From Candidatus Levybacteria bacterium RIFCSPLOWO2_12_FULL_41_12 (GTDB taxonomy: Bacteria; Patescibacteriota; Microgenomatia; Levybacterales; UBA12049): a stretch of 58,284 bases of DNA. Shown piece by piece: positions 47,103 to 55,958 of the stretch. The translations under genes and the position numbers were made by a program. Within the stretch, counting starts at the first letter, position 1. Every line of letters starts with the position of its first letter. The notes under the pieces are model-generated. The model had not been told where the DNA came from, searched no databases, and saw nothing but the letters and a program-made list of their open reading frames with translations. The DNA lies in assembly GCA_001784155.1 (NCBI GenBank), contig MFPL01000011.1, positions 1 through 58,284 of the forward strand, in the 5' to 3' direction.

Positions 47103-47753
47103 ATGCAAAGCATAATCATAGTCTCAAAAGACCTCGAACAGGCTTTTCAGAAAGCGCTTGACATAACTTTGGAAAAAAAGATAGGGAAGTTTGATATAGA
47201 AATATTGGAGTTTGAAAAAGCCATGGGAATTCCAGATGTTCGAATTCTTAAGGAAAGAATTTTTCTAAAACCCATGGGAAAAGAAAAGGCAGTCATACTG
47301 AAGCTTTTAAATGGCATAACGACTGAAGCGCAAAACGCTCTTTTGAAGATCCTTGAAGAACCCCCCTTGTCATGCAGTATAATTCTTGTTGCAGAAAGCA
47401 TTGAGGCATTTTTACCCACAGTTATTTCAAGATGCCGACTTTTAAAGATTGACCCTGCAAAAAAAGATGGGAAGCCTGCTTCGGATTTATCGATACTTGA
47501 AAGCGGGGGAGTGGGAGAAAAATTTGTCGTTGCACAAAATTTATCAAAAGACAAAAATATAGCTTTAGATTGGCTTGAGGACGCGATAACTTTTGTTAAG
47601 AAAAAAGCAGAAGACGATTTAAAAAAAGACGCAGGAGTAGAGGTTTATGAATCCGCAAGAAGACTGAGGGTACTTACACAAACTTATCAGACCGCAAAAA
47701 ATACCAACGCAAATCTCCGCCTAACTCTTGAAAACCTATTTCTCTCTATTTAA
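47103..47753 (+). CDS. holB: DNA polymerase III delta'-like protein (HolB-type, truncated)
   Basis: 216 residues. TTEAQNALLKILEEPPLSCS near 74-93 and FLPTVISRCRLLKI near 105-118 are the conserved clamp-loader stretches. The N-terminal Walker A region normally upstream is missing and replaced by a short strand-rich part, so the protein would not bind ATP, as is usual for delta' subunits. It probably joins the clamp loader. It lies just before the cassette-like array. Confidence 0.75.
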   Translation: MQSIIIVSKDLEQAFQKALDITLEKKIGKFDIEILEFEKAMGIPDVRILKERIFLKPMGKEKAVILKLLNGITTEAQNALLKILEEPPLSCSIILVAESIEAFLPTVISRCRLLKIDPAKKDGKPASDLSILESGGVGEKFVVAQNLSKDKNIALDWLEDAITFVKKKAEDDLKKDAGVEVYESARRLRVLTQTYQTAKNTNANLRLTLENLFLSI

Positions 47754-47758
47754 AAGTA

Positions 47759-47786
47759 TTGACAATTCAATCTAATTTGCTATTAT
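47759..47786 (+). promoter_or_regulatory. Promoter A of the array (first gene)
   Basis: TTGACA at 47759-47764, a 16-bp spacer and TATTAT at 47781-47786, with the ATG 6 bases later. The whole stretch is clearly homologous to the promoter at 51275-51302. Confidence 0.7.
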
Positions 47787-47792
47787 TGCCAC

Positions 47793-48422
47793 ATGGTTTG
47801 GATAAGAGAAGCAGAAGCGTTAGGAAGAGCACAGGCAGAAAAAAAAGCAATAGCAGCCGAAGCTGCAAAAGCAGAGCGAGATGCTGCAAAAGCAGAATTT
47901 GACGCAGAACCAGTTTCTGAAAAAAGAGTTGCAGCATATTTAAGGAAACAGCAAGAACCAGTTATTCCCATTGTCAGAACTTTAAGAAAAGCTGGATACA
48001 AAGTAAAACGAGAAGGACCAGGATATGTATATCATTCTTATAAGGGAGAACCGGGATCGAAAGAGGATCTAAGCAGATTTACCCTAACTAGAACTGTTGA
48101 AAGCCCTGGATGGGGAATGACTGATTATTCTAAATGGGAACGCCAAGTTTTTGCGATAGAATGGACGGTATCAAGAGAAAGACCAGACGGACATAATCCT
48201 TTATTAGGAACCATATCAATTTACCCGACTATAGGCGGGCAAACCCATTATGCTGGAGTTCAATACAGAGTAGTTGATGCAAAAGAATGGCCTCCTAAAC
48301 CTTCAACCCTTGATATTCCTGTTGCAAGTACTACTCCTGTCACCATGACAACTGGATTCATAGAGTCGGTCGTTCAGGGATGGATTGCAAAAGCACAAGC
48401 CCCAGTGGTAGTTAATAGATAA
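47793..48422 (+). CDS. Array gene 1: hypothetical protein, 209 aa
   Basis: Not recognised. The first 60 residues are an Ala/Glu/Lys-rich helix (AEKKAIAAEAAKAERDAAKA) likely to be a coiled coil. A globular, aromatic-rich part follows (EGPGYVYHSYKGEPG near 75, WERQVFAIEWTVSRERPDG near 113) and a predicted beta-rich end. It has no signal peptide. Its leaderless promoter has a counterpart 3.5 kb further on. The repeat R1 follows its stop by 3 bases. Confidence 0.65.
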   Translation: MVWIREAEALGRAQAEKKAIAAEAAKAERDAAKAEFDAEPVSEKRVAAYLRKQQEPVIPIVRTLRKAGYKVKREGPGYVYHSYKGEPGSKEDLSRFTLTRTVESPGWGMTDYSKWERQVFAIEWTVSRERPDGHNPLLGTISIYPTIGGQTHYAGVQYRVVDAKEWPPKPSTLDIPVASTTPVTMTTGFIESVVQGWIAKAQAPVVVNR

Positions 48423-48425
48423 ACT

Positions 48426-48449
48426 CCTCGAAAATTTGGTTTTGAAGCA
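48426..48449 (+). repeat. Array repeat R1
   Basis: Core CGAAAATTTGGTTTTG, beginning 3 bases after the stop of array gene 1. TTGGTT at 48436-48441 is exactly 17 bp from TATAAT at 48459-48464, which is 6 bases before the next ATG. Confidence 0.85.
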
Positions 48450-48470
48450 GAAAAGAGATATAATTCAGCC

Positions 48471-49109
48471 ATGACTGAAGGCCTTAAGCATCCCGAGCAT
48501 TTATCTTTGCCTGAGCACTGGGGAGAGCACGGACCAAAAGATGACTGTGTATCAAATCCATGGGTAAGTTTGCTTGATTTATCAAAGGACGAGAGGAAAG
48601 CGTGGGAAAGGGATAGAAACCTTTTTTATAGACTTTCAAAAGCCCAAGGCGAAATATTGGCAGGAGATATTCCTTTTGCCACTTTAAGAGAGCTCCGTCC
48701 AGGTAGTGTATTCGACGCTAGTACCGTTGAGCCCGGAACAATATTAGGCATTCAAGAAGAGTTCGGAGGATTTATTCATGGCGACTTGGAATGGTACACA
48801 GACAAACAAATCTGGGGAGTGGTGTGCGAACCGAAGAGCGGAGGGGGAATAGGAAGAGCAATTGCTATTTGGGATCCTACTAAAATCGGTCCTCTGTACA
48901 TCAGCTATAGAGAACCGATTATCAATATCGGAACTACTGTACATTCCAAATACAGAGGGCCTGGTAATATTGTTTATGACACAGTAGTAAATACTAATAA
49001 AGTAAGGGTTCTTCTTCCGGGAACAACCCAGCGGCAAAATCAATCCACCGGCGGAAGATTAACACAAGGATGGCCTACTTTGAGACCTAGCCCCGTACCT
49101 ATTGACTAA
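48471..49109 (+). CDS. Array gene 2: hypothetical protein, 212 aa
   Basis: Not recognised. It opens with a His/Pro/Glu-rich stretch (HPEHLSLPEHWGEHGPKDDC), then a charged helix (LSKDERKAWERDRNLFYRLSK near 37-57), then a beta-rich domain with a long Gly/Ser segment (CEPKSGGGIGRAIAIWD near 122) and a polar tail. It is probably cytosolic. The R1 repeat and a perfect TATAAT box precede it; R2 begins on the base after its stop. Confidence 0.65.
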   Translation: MTEGLKHPEHLSLPEHWGEHGPKDDCVSNPWVSLLDLSKDERKAWERDRNLFYRLSKAQGEILAGDIPFATLRELRPGSVFDASTVEPGTILGIQEEFGGFIHGDLEWYTDKQIWGVVCEPKSGGGIGRAIAIWDPTKIGPLYISYREPIINIGTTVHSKYRGPGNIVYDTVVNTNKVRVLLPGTTQRQNQSTGGRLTQGWPTLRPSPVPID

Positions 49110-49133
49110 CCTCGAAAATTTGGTTTTGAGGCC
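49110..49133 (+). repeat. Array repeat R2
   Basis: Core CGAAAATTTGGTTTTG starting immediately after the stop of array gene 2. Here no -10 lies at 17 bp; the next gene uses a separate promoter, TTGATT (49140) -17- TATAAT (49163). R2 thus shows the repeat is not always the promoter. Confidence 0.85.
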
Positions 49134-49175
49134 TATAGTTTGATTTCGTGCATACAGTTTGTTATAATTTCCCTC

Positions 49176-49595
49176 ATGTCAGAATTTTTAAGGGCTCTGG
49201 GAGAAACCTATTATCCCAATCGCACTATTGTTGTGACCGTTGATTCTCCAGGCAGACATACTCCACTGCAAACTTATGCCATGTCTCCCGTGGAGACTAC
49301 TTTACTTGAAGCGGTGCGCGCTGAGCAGAATGGTAACAAGAACGCAGCAAGAAGATTATATTTAGAGGCCGGTTATAGAGCCCAGAATGCATTTGAGAGC
49401 GCTAGAAATCCAGTAACAGCAGTAGAGAGAAAAAGCTGGAGCCAATATGGTTTACTCGCTGTGATCTCTTTTCTTCAAGCAGGGGATAGGGAAATGGCAG
49501 TAGAGCTTGGGCAGAGACTCTCCGCAAACCCACTCGTAAGAACCGATACAAAAACTAGGATTGGAGAATTAATTGGTGTAAATCCCACAGCCTAA
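49176..49595 (+). CDS. Array gene 3: hypothetical protein, 139 aa
   Basis: Not recognised. The ATG at 49176 is used because a TATAAT box ends 7 bases before it; the track start at 49140 overlaps the promoter. The middle and C-terminal parts are helical and could be TPR-like (EAVRAEQNGNKNAARRLYLE near 52-71, SFLQAGDREMAVELGQRL near 102-119). A scaffold or adaptor is possible. R3 follows its stop after 1 base. Confidence 0.62.
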   Translation: MSEFLRALGETYYPNRTIVVTVDSPGRHTPLQTYAMSPVETTLLEAVRAEQNGNKNAARRLYLEAGYRAQNAFESARNPVTAVERKSWSQYGLLAVISFLQAGDREMAVELGQRLSANPLVRTDTKTRIGELIGVNPTA

Positions 49596-49596
49596 C

Positions 49597-49620
49597 CCCC
49601 GAAAATTTGGTTTTGAAACC
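49597..49620 (+). repeat. Array repeat R3
   Basis: Core CGAAAATTTGGTTTTG, 1 base after the stop of array gene 3. TTGGTT at 49607-49612 is 17 bp from TAAAAT at 49630-49635, 6 bases before the next ATG. Confidence 0.85.
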
Positions 49621-49641
49621 CGCAAGTAGTAAAATGCCTCT

Positions 49642-50067
49642 ATGTCTTCAAAGACGGAAAGAGAAACAGAACAATCGGAGCATACAGAAAGAGAAGATTT
49701 AAGAACGACAGCTGAGTTCCTGGGAATTGAACCAAATGGGAGTCGAATGATAAGACTTACAGGGCTTAGAAGAGCAGAGTTAAACGCAATTTTGTTGGGC
49801 TCTCCTCAAGAATCAAGAAGAAGAGCTCATCTAGGCACATTAGGCTCTTTTTCGAGAATCTCTTCAGAAGCTCTTCAAGCAATGGGAGGTTTAGATACAA
49901 TGGGTAAAAATGGCGTGGCATGGCTTGAGCTTAGCAAAACAGAAACTAGCAGAGGAATGATGTCACCAATAGAAGCTTTATCTGATGATCAGCTTGTTTT
50001 GGAGGCTCTTGATCAGGCGAGAAATGCCCAATTATCTTTAGGTTTGCATTCTCCCAATAAACCCTAG
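49642..50067 (+). CDS. Array gene 4: hypothetical protein, 141 aa
   Basis: Not recognised. The N-terminus is very acidic and polar (TERETEQSEHTEREDLR). The body is helical with LRRAELNAILLGSPQESRRR near 43-62 and SDDQLVLEALDQARNAQLSL near 114-133. It is soluble, with no transmembrane span. It is driven by the R3 promoter; R4 follows 7 bases after its stop. Confidence 0.62.
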   Translation: MSSKTERETEQSEHTEREDLRTTAEFLGIEPNGSRMIRLTGLRRAELNAILLGSPQESRRRAHLGTLGSFSRISSEALQAMGGLDTMGKNGVAWLELSKTETSRGMMSPIEALSDDQLVLEALDQARNAQLSLGLHSPNKP

Positions 50068-50074
50068 ACAACAG

Positions 50075-50098
50075 CCCCGAAAATTTGGTTTTGAAACC
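50075..50098 (+). repeat. Array repeat R4
   Basis: Core CGAAAATTTGGTTTTG, 7 bases after the stop of array gene 4. TTGGTT at 50085-50090 is 17 bp from TATAAT at 50108-50113, 6 bases before the next ATG at 50120. Confidence 0.85.
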
Positions 50099-50119
50099 AC
50101 GCTGTTGTATAATCCACGA

Positions 50120-50668
50120 ATGATAAATCCTGATTCTGAATTAAGGCTTTCTCAAGCACTTGTTATTGCTGGCGAGTCAGAAGAACAAAGAGCAAGAAAA
50201 CTAAAAATGGTAAGAGATTTAAGCAAGGGATTTAAAACTGTAAGCTTAATTCCTGGCGCAATAAGATTAAATTCAGTACGCGCAGTAACTAGATTTAAAG
50301 ATGACTTATTCCGAGTAACAGTTGAATTGTATCAAGAAAAAGAATGGGAAAAAATACAAAAAGATAGAGATGTTTATGGAGCATCAATTTCAAGAATATC
50401 AATCCATGATCCAATTGATGAAGCAATTGATAGAGGCTGTTGGACACTAAATAATATGCCAGAGCTCTCATACCAAAGCTTTCATCCAGAGAGAGGAGGA
50501 GAAGTGACAGAAGAAGAATTTTGGAGAAGGTATATGTCTTCAGAATTCGATCCCAGAAGAACTTTTGGATGGTCTGTTACGACTATGGCAGACTTAAGAG
50601 GAGTGGGAAATAGCGTTCACACACTTACTTGGCTTTTTATGGAACCGAGACGTACCGAACCAAAATAA
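50120..50668 (+). CDS. Array gene 5: hypothetical protein, 182 aa
   Basis: Not recognised. The ATG at 50120, six bases after the TATAAT box, is preferred to the track start at 50105. It has a helical N-terminus (LRLSQALVIAGESEEQRARK), a strand-rich middle (FRVTVELYQEKEWEKIQKD near 65) and a Trp-rich end (FGWSVTTMADLRGVG near 150). It contains no known catalytic motif. The next repeat R5 begins on the base after its stop. Confidence 0.62.
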   Translation: MINPDSELRLSQALVIAGESEEQRARKLKMVRDLSKGFKTVSLIPGAIRLNSVRAVTRFKDDLFRVTVELYQEKEWEKIQKDRDVYGASISRISIHDPIDEAIDRGCWTLNNMPELSYQSFHPERGGEVTEEEFWRRYMSSEFDPRRTFGWSVTTMADLRGVGNSVHTLTWLFMEPRRTEPK

Positions 50669-50692
50669 CCCCGAAAATTTGGTTTTGGAACC
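50669..50692 (+). repeat. Array repeat R5
   Basis: Core CGAAAATTTGGTTTTG directly after the stop of array gene 5. TTGGTT at 50679-50684 is 17 bp from TATAAT at 50702-50707, 6 bases before the next ATG. Confidence 0.85.
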
Positions 50693-50713
50693 TAACAATA
50701 GTATAATTTCTTC

Positions 50714-51229
50714 ATGATAATTAAGTTTTATCCCGAATCGGATAATCCAGTTTTTGAAAAAGCTGCAAGAGAATATGCAAAAATATGGCAAAAAGAAGGC
50801 GATAGAATAGTTACGGCAATAGAACAAATAAGTGGACTAAAATTTATTGAAAAATATATAAATGCGCTAAGTTATGGCGAAATTTCATATTCTCGTCCGC
50901 TACAACTTCAATCAAATATTTCTCTGCCGCACAAAAGAGGCACATTAGTTCACGAACTTTGTCATAGAATTCTTGTTGCAAACAAAATAAAATGGGAAAA
51001 ACTAAAGGGTAAAAATGCTTTTTACCTTTTATCTCATAAGCCTGTTGATTTAATTCTTTACGATATTTGGATGAAGCTTTACGGAGAAGAGTTTGCCAGG
51101 AAAGAAGTTAAGTACGAAATAAACCTATGGAACGAAAAGGATGTAAGTCCTTATAAAATTGCATGGGACTGGGCATTGGGAATGACAAAAGAGCAAAGAA
51201 CCGAAGAGTTTAAAAAATACCTAAAATAG
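50714..51229 (+). CDS. Array gene 6: zincin-like metalloprotease-fold protein, 171 aa
   Basis: The only array member with a recognisable motif: GTLVHELCHRILV near residues 75-87 contains HExxH, the zinc-binding helix of zincin peptidases. A third ligand could be the His in YLLSHKPVDLILYD near 112 or Glu further on; the fit is not certain. Sequence is A/T-rich and Lys-rich, unlike the other cassettes. It may be an intracellular protease, an antirestriction-like protein or a toxin-type enzyme. R6 lies 11 bases after its stop. Confidence 0.65.
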   Translation: MIIKFYPESDNPVFEKAAREYAKIWQKEGDRIVTAIEQISGLKFIEKYINALSYGEISYSRPLQLQSNISLPHKRGTLVHELCHRILVANKIKWEKLKGKNAFYLLSHKPVDLILYDIWMKLYGEEFARKEVKYEINLWNEKDVSPYKIAWDWALGMTKEQRTEEFKKYLK

Positions 51230-51240
51230 TTCCGCCTCGC

Positions 51241-51258
51241 CCTCGAAAATTTATTCCT
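51241..51258 (+). repeat. Array repeat R6 (degenerate)
   Basis: CCTCGAAAATTTATTCC keeps the first half of the repeat but loses GGTTTTG. It lies 11 bases after the stop of array gene 6 and is followed by a different promoter. Confidence 0.6.
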
Positions 51259-51274
51259 CCCGATCTGGAAAATA

Positions 51275-51302
51275 TTGACAATCCAATCTAAAATGCTATC
51301 AT
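51275..51302 (+). promoter_or_regulatory. Promoter B of the array, homologous to promoter A
   Basis: TTGACA at 51275-51280, a 16-bp spacer and TATCAT at 51297-51302, with the ATG 6 bases later. It matches 47759-47795 at nearly every base (TTGACAATYCAATCTAA..TGCTATYAT). Confidence 0.7.
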
Positions 51303-51308
51303 CGCCTC

Positions 51309-51593
51309 ATGGCAAAAGAATGTTTGAAAAAATGTCCACGGATACTAGAGCTTTCGCATCCACACGCAGTTGGTTTGTTTCCTTCAGATATTGCAGTTTT
51401 GAATTATCAGGCCCGAGCATTGCAAGAGGCAAAAGAGGATAGTGACAATTGTCCCGGCCCAATAGTTAGGATCATGGAAGTAAAAAGAGGAAATTCACCT
51501 GGATGGATAACTAGTGAAACAGTAGTTATGTGTGGATTAGATCAGGAGACAGCAGTCAATGGTCAAACAGAAACTCCAGACAGAATACACTAA
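51309..51593 (+). CDS. Array gene 7: hypothetical protein, 94 aa
   Basis: Not recognised. It is a small Cys-bearing protein (four Cys: two in ECLKKCPRI, one in DNCPG, one in MCGLDQ) that could bind metal. It has no signal peptide. Its promoter is a copy of that of array gene 1. R7 follows its stop by 8 bases. It ends the array before gyrB. Confidence 0.6.
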   Translation: MAKECLKKCPRILELSHPHAVGLFPSDIAVLNYQARALQEAKEDSDNCPGPIVRIMEVKRGNSPGWITSETVVMCGLDQETAVNGQTETPDRIH

Positions 51594-51601
51594 GAGACTA
51601 C

Positions 51602-51625
51602 TCCCGAAAATTTGGTTTTGAAGCC
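51602..51625 (+). repeat. Array repeat R7 (terminal, with decayed promoter)
   Basis: Core CGAAAATTTGGTTTTG 8 bases after the stop of array gene 7. At exactly 17 bp lies TAGTAG, a weakened -10, and six bases beyond it ATC stands where ATG would be: the likely relic of a lost eighth cassette. Confidence 0.75.
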
Positions 51626-51627
51626 CC

Positions 51628-51720
51628 ATTTCTCTAGTAGAAATTGATCTCCGTTTTTGCTCCATTCGACAGGCTCAGGATCTTCGCTAGGTCTAATTTC
51701 ACTACTGGAAATTAGCCTCT
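51628..51720. repeat. REP palindrome flanked by imperfect direct repeats
   Basis: ATTTCTCTAGTAGAAATT (51628) and ATTTCACTACTGGAAATT (51696) are near copies, each an inverted repeat; between them is CCATTCGACAGGCTCAGG (51662), a CCCTGAGC-family palindrome. The second copy with its flanks forms a perfect 8-bp hairpin CTAATTTC/GAAATTAG before gyrB. Confidence 0.55.
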
Positions 51721-51731
51721 AACTTTGATAA

Positions 51732-53846
<2,115 letters not shown>

Positions 53847-53851
53847 GTTGA

Positions 53852-53857
53852 TATAAT
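53852..53857 (+). promoter_or_regulatory. -10 box TATAAT of hppA
   Basis: TATAAT 4 bases before the first ATG (53862) and 7 before the second (53865). The second fits the spacing seen elsewhere in the window. Confidence 0.55.
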
Positions 53858-53864
53858 TTACATG

Positions 53865-55913
53865 ATGAATTTATCTTTTATTGTTAGCAACTCGCTGAAT
53901 TTAGCAATCGGCGCAGGTCTTCTTTCTATACTTTACGGGATCTACTTAAGTTTCAACATACTTAAAAATCCCCGCGGGGATGAAAAAATGAATGAAATCG
54001 CGGATGCAATTTCCCAGGGAGCCACGGCTTTTATGAAAAGACAATACAGCATAATAGCCCTAATAGGCGCGGTAATTTTTGCAGTTTTATATTTCCTTCT
54101 AGACCCTCAAACAGCACTTGGTTTTGGAGTAGGTGCATTATTTTCGGCAATCGCCGGGGTCATTGGAATGAGCATTGCCGTACGAAGCAATATCAGAACC
54201 GCGCAGGCAGCAAAAGAAGGATTGTCGGCAGCATTTTCTATAGCATTTAGAGGTGGCGCTGTTACAGGTCTTATGGTTTCAGGACTAGCTCTTTTATCCG
54301 TAAGCGGATTTTACCTTTTTCTATCGAAGTATGTATCAAATGGTGCCGGCATAGAGCTTCAGCCCCTCATCGCCTTGGGTTTTGGAGGATCTCTAATCTC
54401 AGTTTTTGCCCGCCTTGGGGGGGGTATTTTTACGAAATCCGCCGATGTTGGAACAGACATGGTGGGTAAAATAGAGAAGGGGATTCCGGAAGACGATCCA
54501 AGAAATCCAGGCGTAATAGCTGATCTGGTAGGAGACAATGTGGGCGATGATGCAGGAATGGCAGCAGATCTTTTTGAGACTTACGTCATTACTGCGGTTG
54601 CCACGATGATTTTGGGAAACCTGGCATATCCCGGCAACAGTACGGTTTTAGTCTTTCCGCTTTTAATCGGTGCTGTCTCTACGATAACTTGTATTATAGG
54701 AACGTGGTTTGTAAGAATGCGGGGAAACGCCATAATGATGGCTTTATATCAAGGCCTTATTGCATCGTCTCTTTTGGCCCTCGTAGGCTTTTACTTCCTT
54801 ACCAAAGAACTATTTCCAAACGGATTAGGAAGTCTATCTGCAAGTGAAATTTTCTACTCCTCGGCAATAGGGCTAGTTATTACAATCGGCATGGTAGCCA
54901 TCACCGAGTATTTTACTTCCAAAAAATTCAGCCCCGTGAAAACCATAGCAAATGCTTCAACAACAGGACATGGAACAAATGTAATCGCAGGACTCGCTGT
55001 TTCAATGAAATCCACACTTCCCCCTATCCTTCTTATCTCCTTTGGAATTTTCTTAGCATACAACCTAGCAGGTTTATATGGAATTGCTATTGCAGCGATG
55101 AGCATGCTTTCGCTAACGGGAATCATAGTAGCAATTGATGCATTCGGACCAATTACGGATAATGCCGGCGGAATTGTTGAGATGACAGGTCTTCCTGAAA
55201 AAGTAAGAAAAGTCACTGACCCTCTGGACGCTGTGGGGAATACAACAAAAGCTGTTACAAAAGCATATGCAATTGGCTCCGCAGGCCTCGCGGCTCTGGT
55301 TCTTTTTTCAAGCTATACAGAGGAACTTCTTAAAGCCGGAAAAGGACTTACTCAGGCATCGTTTACGCTTTCTGACCCAAGCGTTGTGATAGGCCTCTTC
55401 ATAGGCGGCGCCCTTCCTTATTTCTTCGCTGCGCTTGCCATGGAAGCAGTGGGGAAAGCAAGTGTTACTGTCGTTGATGAAGTAAGAAGACAGTTTAGGG
55501 AAATTAAGGGGATAATGGGAGGGACCGCAAAGCCCGAATACGGACGCGCCGTAGATATAGTCACAAAGGCGGCTATAAAAGAAATGATAGTCCCGTCTCT
55601 AATTCCTGTTCTTACACCAATTGCAGTAGGATTTCTACTGGGACCTAAAGCGTTGGGCGGACTACTGATGGGCTCTATAATAACAGGCCTATTTGTGGCA
55701 ATATCTATGACAACAGGCGGAGCAGCGTGGGACAATACAAAGAAGTATATTGAGGAAGGAAATTTCGGCGGAAAAGGGAGTTTCGCACATCAAGCAAGCG
55801 TTACGGGAGATACGGTAGGCGATCCCTATAAAGATACTGCAGGACCTGCGATAAACCCTATGATAAAGGTCCTGAATATTGTTGCTTTATTGATCGCCCC
55901 ATTTATTATTTAG
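53865..55913 (+). CDS. hppA: Membrane-bound proton-pumping pyrophosphatase
   Basis: About 682 residues with some 16 membrane spans. The pyrophosphate site reads [20 protein letters not shown] near 202 and [20 protein letters not shown] near 226. The residue distinguishing ion dependence is Lys in [18 protein letters not shown], the pattern of the K+-independent H+-pumping class. It couples PPi hydrolysis, a by-product of tRNA charging and nucleotide polymerisation, to proton export. It sits between gyrB and gyrA with its own promoter. Confidence 0.95.
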   Translation: MNLSFIVSNSLNLAIGAGLLSILYGIYLSFNILKNPRGDEKMNEIADAISQGATAFMKRQYSIIALIGAVIFAVLYFLLDPQTALGFGVGALFSAIAGVIGMSIAVRSNIRTAQAAKEGLSAAFSIAFRGGAVTGLMVSGLALLSVSGFYLFLSKYVSNGAGIELQPLIALGFGGSLISVFARLGGGIFTKSADVGTDMVGKIEKGIPEDDPRNPGVIADLVGDNVGDDAGMAADLFETYVITAVATMILGNLAYPGNSTVLVFPLLIGAVSTITCIIGTWFVRMRGNAIMMALYQGLIASSLLALVGFYFLTKELFPNGLGSLSASEIFYSSAIGLVITIGMVAITEYFTSKKFSPVKTIANASTTGHGTNVIAGLAVSMKSTLPPILLISFGIFLAYNLAGLYGIAIAAMSMLSLTGIIVAIDAFGPITDNAGGIVEMTGLPEKVRKVTDPLDAVGNTTKAVTKAYAIGSAGLAALVLFSSYTEELLKAGKGLTQASFTLSDPSVVIGLFIGGALPYFFAALAMEAVGKASVTVVDEVRRQFREIKGIMGGTAKPEYGRAVDIVTKAAIKEMIVPSLIPVLTPIAVGFLLGPKALGGLLMGSIITGLFVAISMTTGGAAWDNTKKYIEEGNFGGKGSFAHQASVTGDTVGDPYKDTAGPAINPMIKVLNIVALLIAPFII

Positions 55914-55958
55914 TTCAAAAAAAGCTTTCGAAGCGCTTAGTTAAATTTAGATATTATT

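Noticed and set aside
47759-51626. Reading the array as a classic integron
   Set aside because: The repeats are only about 24 bp, lack the paired RYYYAAC and GTTRRRY cores and the long inverted arms of attC sites, and no integrase gene is in the window. Only the cassette-like layout is claimed.
47759-51626. CRISPR array
   Set aside because: The repeats are 420-680 bases apart with protein-coding ORFs between them, not 20-50 base spacers, and no cas genes are present.
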